From Arsenophonus sp046530785 (GTDB lineage: Bacteria; Pseudomonadota; Gammaproteobacteria; Enterobacterales; Enterobacteriaceae), in contig JBHEQT010000005.1 in NCBI GenBank assembly GCA_046530785.1, forward strand, positions 62,001 through 126,000: a stretch of DNA of 64,000 nt. Direction: 5' to 3'. The translations under genes were made by a program, and so were the position numbers. Under the pieces are notes generated by a model. It searched no databases. It was given only the letters and a program-made list of their open reading frames with translations, and was not told where the DNA came from. Below are positions 22,033-33,063 of this stretch, piece by piece (within the stretch, counting starts at the first letter, position 1; each line of letters starts with the position of its first letter).

Positions 22033-23598
22033 ATGAATTTAGTAACAGCAAGCACAATAAAATATCAGTATCGTCAATTACATAAATTTGGTGGTAGCAG
22101 TTTAGCTGATGTGAAATGCTATCAGCGAGTTGCTAATATCATGAAAAATTATAGTCAAGTAGGTGATATAATGGTAGTGTCTTCAGCAGGAACAACAACC
22201 AATCAGTTAATTGATTGGTTGAAATTAAGTCAAACTGATCGTGTTTTAGCTAATCAGGTAAAACAGAAAATTCGTTGTTATCAACAAAATCTTATTATAG
22301 GATTGTTACCTGCTAAAAAAGCAAAAATATTAAAATTGGCTTTTTTAGCTGATTTTAATCGTTTAAATACATTATTAGATAATAAAATCTATAATGATAT
22401 TTATGCAGAAATTGTTGCCCATGGAGAAATTTGGTCTGCTCGTTTGATGTCTAGTGTATTGGAAGAATTCGGTTTACAAAATCATTGGTTAGATGCAAGA
22501 CTTTTTTTACGAGCAGAATTTTCAGCTCAACCTAAAATAGATGAAATCTTATCACTTCCATTATTACAACAGCTTTTACAAAAACATTCTAATAAACGGT
22601 TGGTTGTTACTGGTTTTATTGCACAAAGTAAACAAGGTAAAACGGTATTATTAGGTCGTAATGGTAGTGATTATTCAGCAACACAAGTAGGGGCATTGGC
22701 TGGGGTTAATAAAGTAACTATTTGGAGTGATGTTGCTGGTGTATATAGTGCTGATCCACACAAAGTCAAAGATGCTTGTTTATTGCCATGTTTACGTTTT
22801 GATGAAGCTACAGAATTAGCTCGTTTAGCAACATCGATTCTTCATACTCGTACTTTACAGCCAATTTCTATTAGTAATATTGATTTACATCTTAGATGCA
22901 GTTATCAACCTGAACAAGGTTCGACAAAAATAGAGCGTATTTTTACATCAGGTAGTGGTGTCAAAATTGTTACCAGTCATGATGATATTTGTCTGGTTGA
23001 ATTAAATATAGAAAAACAGAAAAATTTTAGTAACATCTATAAAGATATTGATTTGTTCCTTAATAAGAAACAATTAGAGCCATTAGCTTCTGGTTTACAT
23101 CCAGATCGAAAATTAATCCAATTATGTTATACTAGAGAAGTTGCTGATAGTGCTCTAAATGCATTACAGAAAATAAAGATAACAGAAAAATTGTCATTAC
23201 GCGATCATTTTTCTTTAATTGCAGTTATAGGGGCTGATGTTGGTAAAAACCCTTTGCAAAGTAATCGTTTTTATCAACAATTAAAAGATCAACCTGTTGA
23301 ATTTATTTGGCATTCTAAAAAAGAAATTAGCTTAGTAGCTGTTTTACGTAAAACTAAAACATCATATTTAGTGAAAAAATTACATCATAGTTTATTTCGA
23401 TCAGAAAATAGTATTGGGTTAGTTTTATTTGATGCCAGTAATATTAGTTCTTCTTTTCTGAAATTTTTCTTTTTTATTAAACGAAAATCTAGTTCCGTTC
23501 ATAGTGATTTAAAATTTATTTTTGCAGATATAGTGAATAGTTTCTATAGTCTATTAAATTATAATGGAATTGATTTAATTAGAGTATTATATTTTTGA
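22033..23598 (+). CDS. metL: Aspartokinase (MetL-type) lacking its homoserine dehydrogenase domain
   Basis: The sequence matches bifunctional MetL, which phosphorylates aspartate and, through its second half, reduces aspartate semialdehyde to homoserine. The kinase half is complete: K18 in KFGGSS, the substrate loop GRNGSDYSAT, DVAGVYSADPHKV, and ACT-type regulatory segments. The protein is 521 residues (ATG at 22033 chosen because homology begins there; an upstream ATG at 21997 adds 12 unmatched residues) against 810 in E. coli. Only about 60 residues of the dehydrogenase half remain. Its nucleotide-binding FGKGNIGS has become FDASNISS (466-473), and no remnant follows the stop. I infer a monofunctional aspartokinase serving the lysine/diaminopimelate branch, or a gene in decay. 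Confidence 0.9.
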   Translation: MNLVTASTIKYQYRQLHKFGGSSLADVKCYQRVANIMKNYSQVGDIMVVSSAGTTTNQLIDWLKLSQTDRVLANQVKQKIRCYQQNLIIGLLPAKKAKILKLAFLADFNRLNTLLDNKIYNDIYAEIVAHGEIWSARLMSSVLEEFGLQNHWLDARLFLRAEFSAQPKIDEILSLPLLQQLLQKHSNKRLVVTGFIAQSKQGKTVLLGRNGSDYSATQVGALAGVNKVTIWSDVAGVYSADPHKVKDACLLPCLRFDEATELARLATSILHTRTLQPISISNIDLHLRCSYQPEQGSTKIERIFTSGSGVKIVTSHDDICLVELNIEKQKNFSNIYKDIDLFLNKKQLEPLASGLHPDRKLIQLCYTREVADSALNALQKIKITEKLSLRDHFSLIAVIGADVGKNPLQSNRFYQQLKDQPVEFIWHSKKEISLVAVLRKTKTSYLVKKLHHSLFRSENSIGLVLFDASNISSSFLKFFFFIKRKSSSVHSDLKFIFADIVNSFYSLLNYNGIDLIRVLYF

Positions 23599-26500
23599 TA
23601 ATAAAATTAAGTTACAATTTATTAAAATTAGGATTTTTCTGAATTCGAGACTATTTGTGTTTAATAATTTATTTTTTAAACATAACAAATTAATATTGAT
23701 TTTTTTGTCAAAGAGTTAACTTAATTTAACTAGATATGATTTTGATTTAATCACCTTATAAGAAAGTTAGTATTTTAAAGAGGAGAAATAATTAGCATAA
23801 TATTTTGTTTTTTTATAAAAGATAGTATAAATATGTTCTACTCTATATATTATTCTATAATATAGGGATTATCAATAAAATTATACTATTTATGATTTTA
23901 AAATCATGGTGGAAATATTCTTTCCATTAATTAATTTTTTATTTATCTTATCTTAAGTTATTTTTGTAATTAGAAAGAAGAATTACTACTAATTAATCAA
24001 TTAATTGATTAAGTTTGCAGTAATATTTTATATAACCTATCTAGATTCTATAAATTGATATTTTTGAAAAGATGTAATGCGAAAATTAATAGTTTTAATA
24101 TCTAAAAAATCGAACTATAAAAATAAAACTTAAACGGGATATAAGTATTATGAGAATAAATAATTCTTTGTACTAAATTTAACTTATAACGTATTATCTA
24201 GATAAGTTTTTTAAAAACTATTATTGCTTAATGAATAAATTAGAAGTTTCTTTCTAAATTGGTCAGTTAAATTGAGTATTTTATATAATATTGTTTCTTT
24301 TATATCAGTAACTATAATGCACTAAAGTTTATATTAAAATTGTTTTTTCTAATTAATCCTGCCCCCAATTGTTTAGTATCGTTATTATTTAATAATAAAT
24401 ATTTTTTTTAAAAATATATTATTAATACCCTTCCCTTATTAATTCAGAGGCGATGATATAAGGATTAGAAGCTTATAGATATGATCCTGATGAGATGTTG
24501 GGTAGGAGAAAAATTAATCTAATTTTAATTTTTTATTATTATTATTCGTATTTTATAAATAAATAATTATTACATTATGTTGCATGAAATTAATTATTAA
24601 TACATGAAAAATAAAAAGAATTTTTTATTAAAACAGAAAATGATTTCTATAATTATTAATAGTTTCTTTTAAATACTTGAAAAATCTTTAATGTTATAAA
24701 CAATCGAGTAAAAACCCCCACATCTATATATTTTAACTAAAATATCTAATCCAAGATTTAGTTGTAGCATTGAAACTCAATATTAAATAAATTTATATAT
24801 ATTAAAATTAGTAGAATTTTTTAGAAAAATTTAGATATTTATGAATTAATTACTTGAATAGCATTGGCAAATATATTATTAATAACACTATAAAATCAGT
24901 TTTTAATATATATATATAAAAAAATAAAAAGATTTTTAAAGATCATTATATATAATATTAAAAAGTTTGGTATTTCTAAAGGTAGTTGTATAGTTAGTAT
25001 CGAATATTATGATTCATTTTTTTTGAAAAAAGATTTTAGAATTAGGTAAAAAAATTAATAAGATAAGTTTAAAACTTGACTTTGAAATTCGTTATTGTTT
25101 ACAGAACAATTCCTATCAATCAGTTGAATTTTTATAAGTAAAATTATTATATATTTTACGAAATAGCAATAATTTGGAACCCTATAATAAATAAGGCTTT
25201 ATGATAACGCGATTTCTGTATTTTCGTTAAATAATATATCGAAGTTATTCCTTTTCTAAATTTTTAAAATCCGTTAAGTAAATATTTATTATATATTTTA
25301 CAGTAAAAGTTGATGCTTATTATTTATTATATAAATTTTTTATTTTTAAATTGAAAAGATTTTAATATTACGAGAGTATTGATAAGTATTATCAAAATTA
25401 ATATAAATAATTTATTTAGAATATTGAAATGATATAAATGAGAAAATCTTAATAAATTAATAAAAATTTATTTAATTTTATAATAAATATGTATAATATT
25501 ATTATAAATTATTACGGATCTGTTTGATCAATATTTAATATCTAAAATAGAATTTAATAATTTTTATTATATAAAATCTAGAATAGATAAAATTTTTCAA
25601 TTTGACTGAAAGAAAAATTCATAATATATTAAATTAGTTATTTATTCTCGTTAGAGAATTATGAAATATTATAGTTTTATTTATATAAGATTTTGATTTT
25701 TATTTTTAATTAAATGAGGATATGTAAAATCCTACATGTTAGGTCAATACTATTTCAAATAAATAAACAGTATATAGGAAATATATTAATCATATTTTGA
25801 TAATATTATTTAATAAGAAATAATGTTAATATTTACTATATTTCATGTAATTAACAAAAAAAATTTCTAAAAAATTAATAATAAAAAATAATTATTGATT
25901 GATGCTCAATATCAAAAAATTTCTCAAAGATATTTAAAAGCTAATTTTCAAAAAAATGATTTTTAAAATATAATAAAAAGGAATTTTCTTAATTTTAGAT
26001 TATTAATTCATTTAATTAATATTATTAAATAAATAAAGTTTCATAAAACTTACTAGAGTAATAACATAGCTGTTAATGATTAATTTGTTTTTTGAAATAA
26101 TTTAAATTTTAAATAGTTTACGTTCTTTAACTTTATTAATTTTTATTTGTATATTAAAAATATATAAAGAACTAGTCAAAATCTTTCTTTTAATTAAAAT
26201 TTTTAAATTCTTTTCCAATTAAAAAGGATCGTAAATTTATATCTATTCAAAATTTAAGAAATATCGATTATTGTTACAAAAATTGATCATTTAAAAAAGA
26301 CTGTTTAATAAATTATTAAAATAATTTATTAAACTTTAGTAAATATAATAACTGCAATAAACAAATAATAGAATTGAATGATTTAGAAAAGAAATAATCA
26401 TCATAATTTTCACAAAAAATAAAATATTCAAATAAAAACTATTAAATTAATAATGTTAATAATTTTTACTTCTACTATATACAGGAGATATTAATTTTGA

Positions 26501-27422
26501 TGGTAAAATGACTGGATTATTTCAAATGCTTTGATATCAAATGGAGAAGATAATATTCTAAAAACCTCCTTGATTAAAAATATTTAACAAATATTTTTAA
26601 TCAATTTTTAGTTATTAATAAAATAAATAAAAAAGTTATAAGATATAATTCAAATTATTGATTAGATTTTTAATATTTTTGTTAACTTAAAATTGTATTG
26701 ATGAAAAATGATTTCTATTATATAAAATAATTAAAAGAAAATATTTTTCTTCAGAGAAGATTGATTCTAATGAGTATTTTTGTTATTGGTATTTTCATCA
26801 AGTGTTTAACTTGTAGTAAAACTTAATAAAACTATAACTAATTATTAGCGTTGAATGATAAATACAGAGTAGTAAAATTGTTAATTATTTAGGATTAAAT
26901 CGTCTCGATTTTTTATTTTTTAAATTTGATTATATTTATTAACTTAATAAGTCTTTTTAATTAAATATATCAGATAATTGATGTGATCAAAATCATATTG
27001 AAGTATCATCCGGTACTACCTATTGATGAATCTAACAATAAGTAATCATTTTATCTTAAAACCAAATTATTTATCAAAATAAAAGTAAATATCTTATTTT
27101 CTAGTAAGTTTATATTATTGAAAAAAATTAGTAAATAACGTTTTATTACATACAGAAAGAAGAGATTAAAGAATTTCGATATTTTCTATATTTTGATCGT
27201 AGTGAACATCATCTTTTATATAAATTAAAATATATCTTATGAAAATTTTCAAATTAATCATTTTAACTAAAAATTATTTTTGATAAATTTGAAAGTTGGT
27301 AAATAAATACATTTTAAACAAGTTTATTTAAATATTGAAAAATAAAATAAGGAAGGTATTTTAATAATATTATATTGGGGGAAATATAAAGATAAAATTC
27401 AAAATATGCTAAAATATTAAAG

Positions 27423-27460
27423 GTTAGATATAAGTTTAATATATTAAACTTATATCTAAC
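27423..27460. repeat. Perfect 38-nt palindrome
   Basis: GTTAGATATAAGTTTAATA is followed immediately by its exact reverse complement, making a 19-bp stem with no designed loop. T-rich sequence (ttatttattttt) follows on the plus strand, so it could act as a terminator, but no gene lies within 3.8 kb upstream on that strand. Confidence 0.75.
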
Positions 27461-28768
27461 TTATTTATTTTTAAAATAAATTTATAAATATTACTTTATT
27501 AACAGTTTTTATATTTAATTTTTAGTTACTATGATAGATGTATTCTCTAATAGAATTAGTTTTCTATAAATTGGTTTATAATATATTAAAACGGTCAAGA
27601 TAAAGATCGTATTTATGAACTTTATAGTTTGAAAGATCGCAATAGTTATTTCTTTTATTAAGAGAGTATAAAGAATAGAAATGGAAAATTATTTGCATCC
27701 ATTTTCTATAAAAATTTTTATTAAATATTTAAGTAATAAAAGGCTGATTTATCTATATCTTTTAAAGATTAAATGAAGAGATAATTTTATCTCCTCAGAA
27801 TTAAAAATTTAGAATAATCATTAAAATTTATCGGTAATAATAATTTGTGAGAAATTATTCCATAATTAATTCCTTAAAGAAAAATTATTTTATAGAAAAT
27901 GATCGTTAACATCTTTTGTTAGAACAAAGAAACTTTATATAAGCATTTTAGTATTTATTTAAATGAAAGTTAAATACTACTTTTTAATATTTATATAAAT
28001 AAAGCATAAATAGTAAAATTACTATTTGTATATTTAATAAAATTTAATATTTGGGAATAATAAATTATTCTCTAATCAATTTAGATAATTATAAAATTAT
28101 CTTTTATTTTTAGAATAATTCTAAGAAGATTATTTAGTTGAAGTGTAAATTTATAATTTACTATATATGTTTTATTTAAAACTTAATAGTTAGTAAATTA
28201 AATCCTCATAGATATGTATTTATTGAAAAACCTAGTAAAGAACTTTATTTTTTTAGTTTAATTTAATTAAATTGATTTTTATAAAATCTATTCAAAATAA
28301 ATTATGAAATTAAAATTTAAATATATCTTACTATTTTTATAGAAAATAGAATTTTTTTTGAAAATTAATTAATTATTCTGATATTAATCTTTCTTCTGTA
28401 TAGTTAAAAATAATTTTTATTATAGAAATATATAAATTACTAAAGTTCAAAACTTCTAAACTGCTTTGATACTCTACAATAAATCTAATTTTTACTGATT
28501 TTTATTTTTTTAATTCATATAATCATAGATTATTTGCTAATAAAGATGAACACTTACAATTAAAAATAAAACTATTATATTTAATATATAATTAAATATT
28601 ATTTTAGGAATAACGATTAATATATTTATTTAATTAATTATTTTTAATTTAATATTTATTTGCTATTTTACTTCGTTCTCTGATTATTGAAATAATTCAC
28701 AAACTGTAAAACCACTATTATTATAATAACGCATTTTTACGTATTAAATCTCTAAGTTATTGAGATAT

Positions 28769-29582
28769 ATAATTAATTTTTTATCTATTAACATTTTCTA
28801 TTTTTATAAAATATACTTTTTAGAGATACTAAAATTAGTACTTGTCAAAACTAAATTAATATTCGCAGATAATCAGGAATATTTTCATATCTGATAGAAG
28901 ATAATTCAATATTTTTTAGTTTCTCAGTAAAGTAATTATATTTTTACTTATCTCAATAAAGCTAAATCCCTTTTTTAAAAAAATAAAATTCTCAATGATT
29001 GGTTTTGGATATGAACATTATTTTATCTGTAGAAAAATTGAATACGATGGGAGGATAGTAGTGACTTAACTTTTATCCGTAAGTTTATAAAAAATAAAGA
29101 AGAGACCCTAATTTTAATTCCTAGTTTTTCTAATTTTAGAAAAAGTATTAATATATAAAAATAAATATACTGAGTAATAATCATTTTTTTTAAAAGATAA
29201 GAAATTATTTGGAATAGTGAGAGAGGTAAATATCTGTTTCTAGCTATATTAGTTAGTAAAAATCTACATTTTGCTGTTGATCGCCTCTCAGATTATCGTT
29301 TTTAACATCAGGAGATGGTACTACAACTTTTTATTTTCAACTTTACCAAATGTATTTTATGTAAAAAGAATCAGGAAGTCAATAAAGAAGGATATTTCCT
29401 AATTTCGATTTCTGTTTGCCTGTATCCATTACAATAAGATTAATAATTTAATAATTCACTTTATAATGAGTTTCTTCTAATTTTTTATGCTGTAATTATC
29501 TTTATATGAAAAATTATTCTCTCTCTTTTATTTAAAAGAAGTTTTGTAGAGGGAAGGAGAGGATATTTCTACGATTAATTAT
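28769..29582 (+). repeat. Dispersed repeat, copy C (young; pair of copy D)
   Basis: About 0.8 kb almost identical to 35465-36270 in the same orientation, differing by scattered substitutions and small indels that are not multiples of three. A weaker homologous left flank extends to about 28635. It is not coding: frames are not conserved between copies. It ends 400 bases beyond the 3' end of spoT. Confidence 0.9.
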
Positions 29583-29981
29583 ACTTTTGTTTTAAAATTA
29601 GAATAGAAGAAAAATATTAATAAAGATTTATCTCTTTTCTTTGAAGGAAAAGTATATTTATTAGTCAAAATAAATAACTCAAGGACAAAGATTTGGTTTA
29701 ATTAAAAATTAATACTTAAAGAATTATTTTTTAATATTGCATAGATTTTATTTTTATTTGATAATAATAAAATTAATATCTGATTTTTCAGCAAATTGAT
29801 ATAATTTTTATTATTTTATAGTAATTTACATAAATTATATATACTAATAGATAGTATGCATGTAGAATATAGATAATAAAATATTATATTTTTATAATAT
29901 ATATTAAGATAATTGATAAGACTAAATTGATAAAAAAGTGATTACTTGATAAATATAATCATAACGTTTTTATCAGTTAAT

Positions 29982-32094
29982 TTATAGGTTACGGCTTACC
30001 TTTAAAACATCAGGCATAGTACGGATTTTTTTATAATATTAGATAATTGAACTCGATTCTTAGCAGTTAAACGAATAAATACAGAATAAATACATCTATC
30101 TTTCTCTTTAGTGTTCATACTTTTAATATCAGAATTTGTACTATTAATTGTTGATATTAAATTATCTAAAGCTCCTTGATGGTTAATCATATCAATTTTA
30201 ATTTCAGCAATAAAATTTTTTTAATGTCCTTATCCCATTCTATTTGAATAAACTTTTCTGATTTTTTTTGATGTTCTCGAACATTATAACAAGTGTTATG
30301 GTGTATAATTAAACTTTTACTCGGACTAATATGAGCAATAATGGGATCCCCAGGAATAGGGAGACAACAATTCCCAAAAGTAATTAATAATCCTTCGGTT
30401 CCTTTAATTGCTAATTTACTATGTTTATTACTATTAGCTATAATAACGTTATTTATACTAGAATTTCTTAATAAATTATATGCTAAAATAAAACTCTTAG
30501 TATTTCCAAGTCCAGATTCATCGAGTAAATCATCAATTGAGTGAAGTTTCATTTTTGTTAATTTTTTATTGATATTTTCTTTTTGGATATCACTTAATTT
30601 TTTGTTTTCATTTAAATCATGGTTAAGTAATTGTAAACCTAAATTAATCGAATCTTCTCTTTTAAGATCCTTAAGTAATTGGCGTATTTTTACTCTAGCT
30701 TTGGAACTAACAACAAAATTTAACCAAGATTCATTTGGTCTTGCACTAGGTGCGGTAATAATTTCTATAGTCTGTCCCGTATTTAAGGATTGGGATAGAG
30801 GGTAAGGTTGACGATCAACATGGGCTCCAATACAAGCATGACCTATATCAGTATGAACAGCATAGGCGAAATCAACTGGAGTTGCCCCGCTAGGTAATTC
30901 AATAATCCTACCTTCGGGAGTAAAAACATAAATTTCGTCAGGAAAAAGATCGGATTTTACACTTTCTATGAATTCAAAAGAATTACCTGCGATTTGTTGA
31001 AGTTCTAATAAACTTTGCATCCAGCGTTGTGCTCTAATTTGAGCAGTTGTGTTAGATTTTCCTTGTTCTTTATATGATAAATGAGCAGCAACACCCATTT
31101 CCGCCATTTGATCCATATCTTCTGTACGAATTTGTAATTCAATGGATATACCATGTGGCCCAATCATTGATGTATGTAGAGATTGGTATCCATTTGCTTT
31201 AGGGATCGCAATATAATCCTTTATGCATCCTGGACGAGGATTATATAAACTATGTACTTGACCAAGAACACGGTAACATGTGTCAATATCCTTAACGATA
31301 ATGTGGAAGGAATAAATATCCATAACTGATTGAAAAAATTGCTCTTTCATATGCATTTTACGATATATTGAATAGAGATGTTTTTCTCGATCACGTACTC
31401 GACAAGAGATCCTGCATTCCAATAATCTATCTTTAATCTCTGCCAATATTTTTTGTATCATCTCGTTTCGATTACTACGAATTGTTTTTACAACCTCTTT
31501 AATAATTCGGTAACGATTTGGATAAAGCACTTCAAATCCTAATTCTTCCAATTCGTTTTTGAGATGATGAATACCAAGACGATGTGCTAGTGGACTGTAA
31601 ATTTCCAATGTTTCCTTTGCGATACGGTAACGCTTATCAGAACGAAGAGAATTTAAAGTACGCATGTTATGCGTTCGATCTGCAAGTTTTATTAAAATGA
31701 CACGGATATCTTGTACCATTGCCATAATCATTTTTCGAAAATTTTCTGCTTGAGCTTCTTTTTTATTACGAAAGTTAAATTTGTCAAGTTTTGACACACC
31801 ATGAACCAATTCAGCAACGGTTTTACCAAAAAGATGTTTTATATCATGAAAAGTTGTCGGTGTATCCTCGATAACATCATGTAATAATGCAGCCATTAAT
31901 GTTTCATGATCTAAACGCATTTCTGCTAAAATACATGCTACTGCGCCTGGATGGGTAATATAAGGTTCACCACTTGAACGAATTTGACCTTCATGCGCAT
32001 TCCTTGCAACATCATAAGCCCTTTTCAGTAACAAAATATGTTCTTTTGACAGATAGTTTTCAACGATTTGATTTATCTTTTTAAATAAGCACAA
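29982..32094 (-). CDS. spoT: SpoT, bifunctional (p)ppGpp hydrolase/synthetase, with two poly-A frameshifts
   Basis: SpoT degrades and, under stress, makes (p)ppGpp. The start is TTG at 32094, as in E. coli, with AAAGGTAGG upstream. The hydrolase HD domain (H48, H72-D73, RTHNMRT), the synthetase-like region (KPRPG-type loop reading NPRPG, IPKANGYQSLHT, ELQIRTEDMDQMAEMG) and the TGS domain (EIYVFTPEGRI) are continuous for about 620 residues. The frame then breaks in a 7-A run (30216-30222); one extra A restores DKDIKKNFIAEIKIDMINHQG and the ACT domain. It breaks again in a second 7-A run (30026-30032); one extra A restores KKIRTMPDVLKVSRNL and TAA at 29982-29984. Corrected length is 704 residues against 702 in E. 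coli. As written, the ACT domain is lost. It is downstream of rpoZ. Confidence 0.92.
30026..30032 (-). other. spoT: Seven-A tract at the second spoT frameshift
   Basis: Seven coding-strand A; eight would restore the last residues KKIRTMPDVLKVSRNL, which match the E. coli C-terminus closely. Confidence 0.7.
30216..30222 (-). other. spoT: Seven-A tract at the first spoT frameshift
   Basis: Seven coding-strand A; eight would join the main SpoT frame to the ACT domain frame (MINHQGALDNL...). Confidence 0.75.
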
Positions 32095-32148
32095 AGAAAA
32101 ACCTACCTTTTAGTTAACAAAATGACCTTCACCAATAGAAAACGTTGT

Positions 32149-32388
32149 CTAGATTTTTGCAGCTTCTTGTTCTTGTTGTTGACTTTCTCGGAAATCAAGA
32201 ATTTTAGCATTAATAAACCCTAGTTCTATTTCACGAAGTGAAATAACAGTTACCTTATCATTTTCTTCTTTAACTAAAGCATTTTTACCTCTAATCTGTA
32301 ATTGTCGCGCACGACGTGCAGCTACTAAAATTAAGTCGAAACGATTACCAATTTTTTCTACAGCATCTTGAACTGTTACACGTGCCAT
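32149..32388 (-). CDS. rpoZ: RNA polymerase omega subunit, C-terminally shortened
   Basis: Small subunit that helps assemble RNA polymerase by chaperoning beta-prime. The conserved core MARVTVQDAVEKIGNRFDL, VAARRARQLQ and ISLREIE is intact. The protein ends after QEQEAAKI at 79 residues, 12 short of the 91 in E. coli; the lost tail is the dispensable, poorly conserved end. A GGGG-containing ribosome site precedes the ATG. It sits between gmk (52 bases upstream) and spoT (54 bases downstream), the standard gmk-rpoZ-spoT operon. Confidence 0.97.
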   Translation of the reverse strand: MARVTVQDAVEKIGNRFDLILVAARRARQLQIRGKNALVKEENDKVTVISLREIELGFINAKILDFRESQQQEQEAAKI

Positions 32389-32439
32389 AATATTGCCCCA
32401 AAGATAAAGAAATAATCGAAGATAATACTGAATCTTTGC

Positions 32440-33063
32440 TTAGTCTTCCAATAATTCATTGATTAAAGAATCATATCGATGAATTTGATATTCTAAACGT
32501 AGATGTTCAGATTGAATAATAGATTGTAAATTTCCTAATGCAATATTGAAATCATCATTAACAATAATATAATCATATTCGTTATAATGTTTTATATCAG
32601 AGGTTGCTTGAGACATGCGTTGGTTAATTATTTCTTCGCTATCTTGATTTCGTCTACGTAATCTTTGTAATAACTCATTTTTAGAAGGAGGTAAAATAAA
32701 AATACTGCGAATAGAGGGAATTTTTTTTCGAATTTTCTGTGCTCCTTGCCAATCGATATCTAAAAATACATCTATACCTCCATTGATAATTTTTTCAATA
32801 ACTTCACGAGAAGTTCCATAATAATTTCCGAATATACAGGCGTATTCAAGAAAATCATTATCTTTAATCATTTTTTGAAATTTATTTTTGCTAATAAAAT
32901 AATAATGTTCACCATTTTTTTCACCAGGTCGTATCTCTCTAGTGGTATGGGAAATAGAAACTTGTGCATCATATGCATTATGAATTTTTAATAAAGCTTG
33001 AATAAGACTTGATTTACCTGCACCACTTGGTGCAGATACAATATATAACGTTCCTTGGAACAT
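32440..33063 (-). CDS. gmk: Guanylate kinase
   Basis: Phosphorylates GMP to GDP with ATP in the cytosol. It is 207 residues, the E. coli length. The P-loop APSGAGKSS is at 11-19, followed by the GMP-binding segment SHTTREIRPGE and GEHYYF, and the lid region with LRRRNQDSEE. DIDWQGAQKIR is conserved. It is first in the gmk-rpoZ-spoT operon. The Shine-Dalgarno is weak (AAGAAAT). A 7-kb gene-free block lies upstream, and no strong promoter could be singled out. No lesion is visible. Confidence 0.97.
   Translation of the reverse strand: MFQGTLYIVSAPSGAGKSSLIQALLKIHNAYDAQVSISHTTREIRPGEKNGEHYYFISKNKFQKMIKDNDFLEYACIFGNYYGTSREVIEKIINGGIDVFLDIDWQGAQKIRKKIPSIRSIFILPPSKNELLQRLRRRNQDSEEIINQRMSQATSDIKHYNEYDYIIVNDDFNIALGNLQSIIQSEHLRLEYQIHRYDSLINELLED

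Larger units (their letters stand above)
23599..29981. other. Gene-free AT-rich block, 6.4 kb, containing repeat copy C and a long palindrome
   Basis: No supported gene. No homoserine dehydrogenase remnant is found after metL. Notable structures are a perfect 20-nt palindrome at 23993-24012, a perfect 38-nt palindrome at 27423-27460, and the young dispersed repeat copy C at 28769-29582. The rest is low-complexity AT-rich DNA. Confidence 0.7.

Noticed and set aside
24420..24520. 16S rRNA-like string gagatgttgggtaggag
   Set aside because: The match is short and isolated; the flanking bases do not follow rRNA sequence, so chance is likelier.
30341..30805. Plus-strand frames opposite spoT
   Set aside because: They are antisense shadows of the conserved spoT frame; the minus-strand protein explains the conservation.
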